This document shows positions 1 to 10,006 of a stretch of DNA of 64,000 nucleotides, in pieces. The notes under the pieces are model-generated. The model saw nothing but the letters and a program-made list of their open reading frames with translations, searched no databases and had not been told where the DNA came from. The position numbers and the translations under genes were made by a program. Position 1 is the stretch's first letter. Each line of letters begins with the position of its first letter. The DNA comes from Ailanthus altissimus (taxonomy: Eukaryota > Streptophyta > Magnoliopsida > Sapindales > Simaroubaceae), in assembly GCA_946807835.1 (NCBI GenBank), contig OX327706.1, forward strand, positions 24,045,001-24,109,000. Direction: 5' to 3'.

Positions 1-938
1 TCTTGCGACTACGATCTCCAAAGATTCCTGAATGCTGATGTCTAGAGTAGTTCAATGTTATGATCTTTTGTGTCCCGAAGACACTATAACCACAACCCTT
101 AATGGTGAAAACACATTCTCGCCATTGCGACTCTTCCCACACATTCTCTTTCGACCCCTGCCACAAAGTGATATATCAAAAACTGCTTTATGGTCTGTTT
201 CAAATCAACAACCCTATGTTGATCCCATTCTAAGCACTTTTCTACAAGCACATAGCCTCTCTCTGTGCTTTATCACTCCCCCGATCCTTTTGCTTCCCAT
301 TTAGTATTCTTTCCTTATGCCTTCCATGAATTTTTTTATTTTGATCTAGCAGTCCCGAGTCCTCTAAATCTTTATGATATGAGGAATCAAATCTCATACC
401 TAGTCCATCCCTTGTCTTTTTTACTATGTAGTCTCAATCTTATCCTATCAATCCCCTATGACTTACCATAAGCCATATTACTCCAATTGGTAAATAACGA
501 TTCTCCATGACTAATATGAAAAGCCTACCCTAGATCCCAAAAATAGTTCATCCATCAGACCCGTATTCCTCCAGAAGCTCTCATGTAATCAAGGTCTTTG
601 CCTAGTCATCCAACAGACTTACAAATCCATATTCCTTCTATCTTTGTCTTCTCTTATGACTATCCCTTTGAATGCCGTAGACACTTTTTGGATCTGCTCT
701 TCAATCTTGATTGTTCTTCTTTTTTCATCTTTATTTTGTGTCAAATCTGAATGATTCTTCTAACTATGACCTAGATGACACCATCTTCTTGGTAGTCTCA
801 TTTTTTAAGAGTGATCCTTACTCAAAAAATAAAACTCCATAATAAGGCTATCATCTTTTCCTCTTTCAGATAAGCATCTTCCCTATTATTCTTCTCTTAT
901 ATCTGCGAGTCTCCATGGTCGACAACCTTTGCTCTGCA
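1..938 (-). mobile_element. Leader/gag-side remnant of an LTR retrotransposon
   Basis: On the minus strand this follows a primer-binding-like segment and begins with an ATG (complement of 913-915) opening a frame that soon meets stops. No gag, protease or RT motif survives, so I read it as the eroded leader or 5' coding part of the element whose LTR lies at about 1.1-2.34 kb. The rest would lie left of the window. The + strand reading frames here look like chance frames. Confidence 0.45.
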
Positions 939-1002
939 ATCTGGACTTCAACCCAAGCTTTGATATCAGTTTGGACTTCAACTCAAGCTTTGATATCAGT
1001 TT
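939..1002 (-). repeat. Two tandem ~30-bp units with primer-binding-like sequence
   Basis: The unit 'caagctttgatatcagtttg' with its flank occurs twice in a row. On the minus strand it reads 'ctgatatcaaagcttg', close to the TGGTATCA-type sites that pair with initiator tRNA-Met downstream of plant LTRs. The position between LTR and leader fits that role. Confidence 0.6.
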
Positions 1003-1078
1003 GTTGCAGATATCACGCCATACACTTTAATTTGACACCCCTATGGCATCAACTAAGCCACAACTTTGATACCCATAT

Positions 1079-1911
1079 TTTCTATGCGCAGCGAAAAATC
1101 ATAACTTGATACCATAAGAAAGAACGCATAAGATTAACACACCAATAAAGATAAAGAAAACAAACCAATCAACAAGACACAAGATATATGTGGTTCGGCC
1201 TAAAATTGCCTACGTCCACGGAGGATCCATGATCCAGTTTCTTATTATTGAAATAGATCACTAAGTATCTTCTTACATCATCAATAATCCCACAAGACCC
1301 CTTAGTATCTCCCATAGAGACCTCTTAGTATCTACCCTTGATCACAATGACCCCCTAAGACCTTTTAGTATCTTCTCATAAGAGATTTTTATAAGGAATA
1401 CAAAAATAGTCCGAATATCTAAGCCAAAAGGATCTATGATGTTTCTCTTTTATTCACTCAAAGAACCTAAAGTACAACCTTGATATCCTTTTTTTTCTAT
1501 ACGTAGCGAAAAATCATAACTTGATACCATAAAAAAGAACACATAAGATTAACACACCAATAAAGATAAAGAAAACAAACCAATCAATAAGACACAAGAT
1601 ATACGTGATTTGGCCCAAAATTACTTACGTCCACGGAGGATCCATGATCCAACTTCTTATTATTGAAATAAATCACTAAGTATTTTCTTACATCATCAAT
1701 GATCCAACAAGACCTTTTAGTATCTCTCATAGAGACCTCTAAGTATCTACCCTTGATCACCATGACTCCCTAAGACCTCTTAGTATCTCCTCATAAGAGA
1801 TTTTTACAAGGAACACAAGAATAGCCTGAGCATTTAAGTTAAAAGGATCTATGGTGTTTCTTTTTTATTTACTCAAAGAACCTAAAGAAAAAAACACTCC
1901 CCAAAGGTTAC
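1079..1911. repeat. 416-bp tandem duplication across LTR end and primer site
   Basis: Copy 1 begins 'tctatgcgcagcgaaaaatc' at 1081 and copy 2 begins 'tctatacgtagcgaaaaatc' at 1497. They stay aligned through the 'gtccacggaggatccatgat' block to about 1911. Within each copy a short motif close to 'gacctcttagtatct' recurs several times. Confidence 0.85.
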
Positions 1912-2339
1912 ACCCTAGTGCACCACGCACTTAGTGCCTACCTAGCTCATCTATTCTCTCTTATGATTATATTTTGAAACCTTAGATGCTTAATCTTAAA
2001 TAAGGGTTTACAAGTATTTATATAGGGTGTACTTCGTGCCTACTAACCCTATTCCTTATTGGAGTAAGAGTCCAATTGTTTTGGAAGTTCAAAACTTTCC
2101 AAAACTCGAAGTCCCGAACCAAAACGAACATCTTGACGTGTCTGGGCGCCTCGGTGCTCATCCCTGGGCATTGCGGCGCTGGTCTTCTGTGTTGAGCGCC
2201 GTGACGCTGGAAGCTTCTCCTGCGATTTCTTCATTTCCTTTGCGTTTTCAAGTCCTGTTTCACTTCCCCCTTCGTATCTCACACGTCCTAAACTTTTCCA
2301 TACGTATCCCACACGTTCTAGACTTCTTGTGACTCTCCA
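1113..2339 (-). mobile_element. 5' LTR of a minus-strand LTR retrotransposon, internally duplicated
   Basis: Read on the minus strand the LTR starts near 2339 (TGGAGAG...) and runs to about 1113, where 'tggtatcaag' follows like a primer-binding site. The segment 2339-1990 matches 59168-59510 on the other strand: the same 'gtttacaagtatttatatag'-type block and the same GC-rich block. A 416-bp part including the LTR 3' end and the primer-like site is present twice (1081-1496 and 1497-1911). The boundary coordinates are estimates. Confidence 0.65.
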
Positions 2340-3679
2340 CTTTAGTATTCATCTCAATTTTTATCCAACTAAAATTATTGAATTACTAATTTTTTAACAA
2401 TAATTATAAATAAAAATAATATAAAATATCTTTATATTATTTTAAAGTTTTTGACAAAAACCAAATATCGAAGAAACTTCGTGCTTTTGTTATTCGGCTT
2501 ATGTACGATTACCAGAGCATTTAAGAGCTACAATTTTGAATGAAAAATTAAAAGATCCGATCTTAATTTTCATATCCATTGTACCATTTGATTTTCTTAG
2601 ATTATAACATTTAAAATATCATCTTGTAAGAAACTATATGACTGAATTAAAATACTCGCACACTCTTAAAAAAATATATCAATAACAATTCTTTTAGTTC
2701 TTTCAATTTATATTATCTTCATTTAATTTCGTCATTACTTTAGTTTTACAACAATACTTCCGATCGTAAGAGTTTCCTATTCCTACCACTCCATGTTTCG
2801 GGCTCTCTTGAAATTCACTATTTTGATTTTCTCTACTCCATCTGACCATTTCAATACTTAAATTTCTTTTAGTCTATGTCTTCTAATATTATTCCTTTTT
2901 TTTTTTTTACTTCTCGAAAATTTGTTTTATAAAAACACATCTTTATATTTTTTTTCTTCTTTAAAAAAAAGATTCAGAAGTTATTTGGAGAACATGTTTT
3001 TGGGAGTAAAAACAATAAGAGCATACAAATAAATTTTCTACAAATTACAACTACAACTAGGAATTATATGTTTTTTTGAAAAGGAAAATTGCCACTGCCT
3101 CCTTCTCAAATCAATAATTTTTATTATGCCTCCAATTTATTTGGAAAGTCTACAACATACTCCCACATTGTTAGTTATTTCCCTTAAAATAAGTGGCTGA
3201 CTATTTATCAATGACTATTAAAATTACCTTTTTATTCTTGCATTAATTAATGTTGTAAAAATAAGACAATAATACCTAAAAATATATAATATAAAACTTA
3301 TATTTTAAAATTAAATACAAAATAAAATACTTCCTTTTTTTTTTGGTTATGCATCATCTCTCCTCTTTTTCTATATTTTTCCTGTTATTCTCTCTATTTT
3401 CTTCTTTGAGTCGTTGAAATTAGTCAAATTGAAAAATTTTAATTATAGAAATTAACTCCAATTAACAAAAATTCACTCCTACAAATTAAAATTTATATCT
3501 ATAAATTATCATTATGATAATTAAGCACACAATTTTACAAATCAAATAAAAAAAGGCAACCCTAAATAAATTTTTTTATAAAAAAATAACAAGCGAAAAA
3601 ACAATGCAAGAGTGGCCATTGATCAGATGGTGATGGCAAACAACCAAGCAAGGGTGCACTTTGAAAGTATCGATTAAAA
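2340..3679. other. AT-rich intergenic DNA, no gene seen
   Basis: Low-complexity AT-rich sequence with poly-T runs. I see no ORF with codon-like composition, no RNA gene and no clear repeat pair. Confidence 0.6.
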
Positions 3680-5300
3680 TAAAGTGTATACATATGATTT
3701 AAGTGTTCATAATCAATATATAAGCAGCTCATATATACATATACGCATCAAATATGCAGCATAAACAATTAAAGTATATTATGAACACATTTTAAACATT
3801 TAATCAAATTAAAATTTTTACCTTAATAAGCCTTTGGACTAATAAATAAGAAATTCGCTCGAAATACAGCTTGTTGGTAATTATAGTGATCAATAAGATG
3901 GGTTTGATCAGTTAGTACAACAACTTAATGCAACAAATGGATTCAACATTTTGAACCCTCAAGCTTTTTATTCTCACTTTGGTCAACTCTTGATTAACAA
4001 AAGTTTAAATGTGTTTCAATGGTAATCTTTATAAAAAAGAAGATGATCAATGGAACTCTTGTTTAATTTTTGTAGTTTTAACTCTTAAAATATAAAAACA
4101 AAACTCTCTCTTTCTCTCATTCAAAATGGCCTACCAACCTTAACAAAAAAACAAAAATTATTTCATCTCACATATATATTAACACTATTTATTTAACTTA
4201 ATCATAGTTAAATTTTAACAATGATAAGGTTATATATTTTCTAATAAAACATCCTTAATAAAATAATATTTTATTAACTTAACCATAGTTAACTTTTAAC
4301 CATAATTGGGGCAGCCAAATTTGACAACCAAATTTAATCAAATATCTAATATATTTATATTTTAATATAATATAATAATTAAATAATCATTAACCCAATC
4401 TTGGTTAACTTTTAACCATATTTGAGTTATTCATATTATTTAATATATTACAATATTAAAATATATTGATTATTTAACTTTTAAATAATCATATATGTGA
4501 AATTATCAAAATGCTCTCATTTAACCTAATTTGAGTCCCACCAAATTCACACTTGAGTTAACTTAATTAATGACTCACTATGTACTATGTGTCAACATTT
4601 AATTGATCAATAATAATTGTTATCCCAATCAATCGTACTTAACACTTAAGTATTGATACGCATGAATCCCGAGAGTTTCCGAAATAAATATTTTACTTTA
4701 TTGAATTTTACTGAATTGAACTATTCAATTCGATACGCTGCTTCAGTGTACAATGAGTACACTTTATATTACGGGACTCCTAGGTCCACGCTCAATTCGT
4801 CAAATGAAACTGTTTCACAAGTTCATGATCGATGCCCCACGCACACGTTATGGATATCACAAATTAGCGCGTTAAACTATACAAGCTGATGTCAAAACGT
4901 ATACGTATAATCTTTTCGTCTCTTAAATTCAGGTCAAATGACCACATATACTACTCGAATCGAGAGGACCTACCATGGTTTCATAGGAAATCTATTAGAT
5001 TCCTGGTGAGTCTGTCCAGTATTCAGTCCTAACTGCATACTCGTATGCCTATTCGAGCTCTAAGCTCGTGGTCAGCTAAGAACAACTATCTGTACCCTGT
5101 AGATATAGACATACACTAATCTATATGAAAGGGATTCACCAATAGACCTGCATTGGTGAAAATATATCTGAAACACAATGTTTATGAAACACACTTGCAT
5201 AATGACAATTCCTAACTCCTATTATAACTCTTTACAATTATGTCATTACTAGTGTACCATTAAGTCTTTGTCCTATTATAGATAAGGTTCTAACTCCTTA
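3680..5300 (-). mobile_element. 3' LTR of the copia element, 5' part missing
   Basis: Minus-strand reading from about 5300 down aligns with the 5' LTR (10007-12081) and with the solo LTR at 35056-37303. Shared blocks include those around 'caaagactta', the tract around 5090-5130 ('tatagacatacac') and the block at 4800-4890. The first ~200 bp expected at the LTR start are absent. Instead the RNase H reading frame runs straight into LTR sequence at about 5300, which points to a deletion. The far end near 3680 is only approximate. Confidence 0.65.
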
Positions 5301-6400
5301 GTTTTGCGCAAACTTCTTGATCCATATTGCTTTTTTTGTTGTTTCTGAAGCTGCAATGTATTCTACCTCAGTGGAGTTGTGGATCCCTGTTTGACAGTCT
5401 TCCAACTTATAGCTGTGCCATTGAGAATAAAAATATATCTAGATGTAGACTTTCTATCATCAGAATCAGACTGGAAGTCTAAATTAGTGTATCCTCTTAC
5501 CTATAAATCATTATCTCCATATATAAGAAACTTGTCCTTTGTACCCTTAAGGTATTTAAGGACATGTTTGATTGTCACCTGGATCAGACTAGTACCGGCT
5601 CATAACACTTACAACTATACTAATATCAGGTCTCGTACACATTATGACATACATATAGCTTTCAACAATTGATGCATAAGGAATGTTAGACATTCTAACC
5701 CTTTTATCTTCCTTCTGAGGATACATCTTCCTCGAAAGATGAATACCATGTCTAAAAGGTACATTAACTGTCTTACAGTTACTAAAATTGTACTTTTTAA
5801 GATACTATCAATGTACGAAGATTGAGAGAGTCCTATCAGCCTCCTAGCTTTATCTATATAAAGCTTTATACCCAATATATAGGAAGTCTCTCCCAAATCT
5901 TTCATGGAGAAATTCTTACTAAGATAACTTTTTATTGATTGCAACATATCGATATTATTCTCAATGATCAGTATGTCATCCACATGAAGAATTAAGAAGA
6001 CAACTATACTCTCACTGACATTTTTATACACACATGTCTCATCTTCATTTTTGATGAAACAAGACCCTCTGATTACCTCATCAAAACGAAGATTTTAACT
6101 TCGGAAAGCCTATTTAAGTCCATAAATGGACTTCTTTAGTTTGCATACAAGATCAGAAGAAAGGCTGGATACAAAACCTTCAGGTTGTTTTATGAATATC
6201 TCTTCCTCTAGATATCCATTGAGGAACGCCATATTTACATCCATCTGCCAAATTTCAAAGTCATAGTATGCAGTAATTGCCAATAATATCCTTATTGACT
6301 TAAGCATCGCAACTGGTGCAAAGGTTTCCTTAAAATTAATCACTGATCGTTGAGTATAACTTTTTGCTACCAAATAGGCCTTGAAAGTCTCTACCTTTCC
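5296..6400 (-). pseudogene. Copia reverse transcriptase-RNase H remnant
   Basis: RT copies element RNA into DNA. Minus-strand frames at 6373-6110 show the RT start (FAPVAMLKSIRILLAI, QMDVNMAFLNGYLEEEIFIK). Frames at 6031-5642 carry the catalytic block as LHVDDILI, in place of the usual YVDD, followed by FSMKDLGETSYILGI. RNase H follows in another frame (DDRKSTSRYIF, AISWKTVKQ) and then, after a further shift, EYIAASETTKKAIWIKKF. At least two frameshifts and a stop separate these pieces, and RNase H lacks its final part. This is a pseudogene; the + strand frames over it are shadows. Confidence 0.9.
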
Positions 6401-6569
6401 ATTGGGCCTACGCTTCTACTTGTAAATCTATTTACAACCGATAGAAACTATTCATTCGAGAAGCTCAACCAAGTCCCAAACTTGATTTTGAGTATAGAGT
6501 CAATTTCGAATTTCATGGCATCTTGTCATTTTTCTGAATCAATATCTAATATTACCTCTCTGTAGGTTA

Positions 6570-7630
6570 AAGGATTATTTTCTTCCACTAAGAAAATCTC
6601 AAAGGTACCATTTCATACCATACATTTCAGGTTGTTTTGATATTCTTTTGTAACCTATGTAGAGGGTGTGTAAAAGATAATTTGCTCGATTGAGCCTTTG
6701 GTTCCATCTGTGATTCATTCTGATTGACTTCATCAAGATTAATCTTCATACAATCCCCACGATCCATGAGAAATTATTTATCTAGGAAAGTAGCATTCTG
6801 AGCAACAAATACATTTCGTTCCTCAAGATCATAGAACTGGTATCCCATTAAGTTCATGGGATAACCAATGAACTGATACTTCTACCCAATGGGTACAAGT
6901 TTATCATGTTGTGTAACTTTTACATAAACAGGACAATCCCAAATCTTAAAATATTTCAGATTTGGATTCCTTCTGATCCATATTTCATAGAGAGTGGAGG
7001 GAACGATTTTAGATGAAACTTTATTCAATACATGAGCAATAGTATATAGAGTATAGCCCTAAAGATATTCAGAAAGATCGGTGAAACTCATCATCAATCG
7101 AACCATATCTAATAAAGTTTGATTTCTCATTTCTGAAACACCGTTGTACTGCGGAGTAGTTGTAGGACTTTACTGAGTGAGAATTCCATTCTTCTTTGCA
7201 TAATTCAAAAATTCACTGTCTATGTATTCACCACCTTGATTTGATCGAATGCATTTGACATACATAAATATTTGTTTCTTTACTTCAAGTCTAAATTCCT
7301 CAAACTTTTCAAAGGTTTTAGACTTGTGTCTCATAAGAAACACATAGCCAAATTGTGACAAATAATCAATGAAAGTTACGAATGATTGAAATTCACCTAT
7401 AACAGTGTGATTCATTAGACCATATATATCACTATGTATAAGTTCTAATAAATTAGTGGCGCGATGTCCAACACTACTAAAAAGAGATTTGGTCATTTTT
7501 TCTTGAATACATGATTCACAAACTGGATAAGGTTATATAGTCAAATCAAGTATTTGACCATCCTTAACCAAACGGGATAGGCGTCTAACGCCTATATGAC
7601 CCAATCTTATATGCATAATTCTGTTTCATT
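6570..7630 (-). pseudogene. Copia integrase remnant
   Basis: The zinc-binding part is visible at about 7630-7490 (LGHIGVRRLSRLVKDGQ, CESCIQEKMTKS). The catalytic core follows at 7496-7170 with LIHSDIYG, SFVTFIDYLSQFGYVFLM and RSNQGGEYIDSEF, matching the D..D-type core of Ty1/copia integrases. Downstream pieces to about 6570 keep only scattered similarity and contain stops. Integrase would insert the cDNA copy, but this one is dead. Confidence 0.85.
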
Positions 7631-7679
7631 TAAAATTTTTGAACTACTTTCTGTGTTTACCTGTACATTCATGATATTT

Positions 7680-8200
7680 TATGTTATATTCAATACATAA
7701 TGACTACTAATTAATTGACAATCATCTATCAAAATATTATGCATATCATATAAACATAAAGAACAATTCAGTATATACATATTATAACCCTTACTATCAA
7801 GTACAAGAAGGGGTATTATTTGTCTTAAAATACATAGTACAAAAAGATTGTTATACAACACTATAGTTATATGACATGAGAGATGTAAATCAAAATGTCT
7901 CACAGCCTTGACCTGAAGAAAATCTCTATTTCCAATACGAAGTTAAATCTCCCATGGCTGCAACAATCTAACTTCCCTTAAACCCTGTAACATATTGCAG
8001 ATGTGAGAAGGAGAAGCAATATCCAAGACCCAATCAAAATTAGCATCATATGTTAAAGAAATGTCAACTTATACCTGAGGGATTTTTCTTTACTGAGGTG
8101 AGGTTTTTTTGGCAATTTCTCTTCCAGTGTCATTCCTCACCACAATATAAATAGTTTCCTTTATCTTTCTTTCTTTTGTGATTTGGATATAGGGCATCTT
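7680..8200 (-). pseudogene. Copia zinc knuckle and protease remnant
   Basis: Around 8170-8117 the minus strand encodes a broken CCHC knuckle: YCGEE, a stop, then HWKRNC, with the first Cys replaced. Around 8045-7985 it encodes WVLDIASPSHICNM, a decayed form of the WVLDTGAT.HIC protease active site in which the catalytic DTG has become DIA. The rest down to 7680 is AT-rich with stops. Confidence 0.7.
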
Positions 8201-8220
8201 TAAAGACCAATCCTGGGTGT

Positions 8221-8916
8221 CTACCTCATCTTCTTTTTCTTCTTTCCTTTAGGCTTCTCAAAAGTCCTAGGAACAGAAAATGAAACACCCTGAACAAAAA
8301 AGGATGATCTCACCTTGTTCATGTTCTCTTTTGTTGTCTTCAACATATTATGAAGTTCAACATAAGACGGGGTCATTGCTTGCATATTAAAATTCATTAT
8401 GAGCTGTCTGAATGACCTCGAAAGCGATTGGAGAATTAAACTATTCCTCATATATTTGTTCAACGCAATGTCCATCGTTTCCAACCTCTCAATTATAGAA
8501 ATCATATTGAGAAAATAGGGACTCACTGAATTGCCCTCATAAAGTCTACATTAAAAAAGTGATTTTGCAACCCTATATGCCTAAACCTGAGGACAGTCGC
8601 CAAACAATTCCTTTAGATTGAGCATAATGCTAAAAGCATCACCCATATGAGCATGTTCTCTCTGTAAACCTATAGACATAGAGGCAAAGACGTAAGATTT
8701 AACTTTTAAATCATCATCCATCCATTTTTTATAAGTCACCATTTCCTCTGAAGTGGCTTCATTAGAAATTTCTGTAGGCATACGCTGATTTATCACATAT
8801 CCAAATTTTTTATAATCGAGAACAATTCTTAGATTCATCAATCAGTCTTTATAGTTTTTTACGCCTTTAAGTTGGTTTGCATCTAATATGTATGCCAACG
8901 GATTAGATGATGCCAT
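8221..8916 (-). pseudogene. Copia gag remnant
   Basis: The minus-strand ATG at 8916-8914 opens MASSNPLAYILDANQLKG and runs to an in-frame TGA within about 25 codons, where a Trp codon is usual before LMNLRIVL. The frame continues as NLRIVLDYKKFGYVINQ and KKWMDDDLKVKSYVFASM (8841-8581). After a frameshift it gives MISIIERLETM and QLIMNFNMQAMTPSYVELHNML (8526-8221), a Lys-rich tail. This arrangement is the Retrotran_gag type of plant copia elements. Gag would form the virus-like particle; the stops and shifts show it no longer can. Confidence 0.8.
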
Positions 8917-9986
8917 TTTATCTTCATAAGAAAAAATAAAAAATGTTAGTAAAAAATAAATATTTCAATCGCTAATTTTTATTTTAGATCAAGGATATAA
9001 TTAAATTATATCTTTTTAAATTTAAAACACCCTTCCACTACTTTACATAATCTCTTAAATCGCTCAAAAGGAAAAACAACAAATTTAAACTCTTTAAATT
9101 GTACAACATGAAGTAGATACATTTGGCATGTTAATCCGGCCTCATATTTTAGCAATATTATCCATTGTAAAATCTAAAAGATAAACAACTCTTGTCAATT
9201 ACATCTCATGCAACTCTTATGACTGATCCTAAATACACTTTGTCCTCACGCTTTAGCAATATTGGATAAGTGTATTTTAAATTAACTTGTTAATGATCAA
9301 ATATATGTTACTGATACTACCCTCACGCTTTAGCAATATGTTTGTATATATTTGCTTCAACTCATATTTAACCGGCATAATTCAAATCACACCGACTAAA
9401 TCCCTCACGCTTTAAAAATATTGAGAAAGATCGATATTACCTGACTAATACCGTATTGACAAGACAGATCATTGTGTAACATTATCTCATAATAGTACAC
9501 TATTCTATCTGATTAAGAGAAATTACTTAATTCTATCATCATCTCATGAGGCCGTGATTCTTAATTATACATTTGTTTTGTGCAAACACAACTAACCCCC
9601 ATCAGTAGGACTCAAATTGTGGTTACCAACACAAACAAATGACCCAAAATATTCATAACAATTATAAATTGTAAAAAATAAACTATTTATTTTTAAACCC
9701 TTAAAAAAATGTTTGGAATAATTGGCGTAATTTCTGCTTTCATAGGTTTCAAGAACTGCGACATTGAAGGCCTAGCCTCCAGTGTCACGAAATCAACCTA
9801 AACACGCTGCAGTGCTAGGGCATCTACTCTAGCACCACAACACTTAATCTCCAGCGCTGCAATATTTCTTTCAGCTACGTCCCAATTATAAATTTTTTTT
9901 AACACTTGAAACATATAATCAATAAAATCGAGAAATCAAATTACGCCACGTACATTCTAAATCAAGTATAAACAACACAACAAAGT
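8917..9986 (-). mobile_element. Copia 5' leader region
   Basis: Non-coding stretch between primer site and gag. It contains three spaced copies of a motif like 'ccctcacgctttagcaatat' (about 9245, 9330 and 9405, with a variant at 9150). At 9750-9890 there is a GC-richer cassette with 'cgctgcagtgctagg' and 'ccagcgctgcaatat' in otherwise AT-rich DNA. Confidence 0.55.
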
Positions 9987-9998
9987 GCTCTGATACTA
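9987..9998 (-). other. tRNA primer-binding site of copia element
   Basis: The complement reads 'tagtatcagagc', one base from the canonical TGGTATCAGAGC that pairs with initiator tRNA-Met. It sits about 8 bases inside the 5' LTR end, which fixes the orientation of the element. Confidence 0.8.
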
Positions 9999-10006
9999 AT
10001 TTTTAT

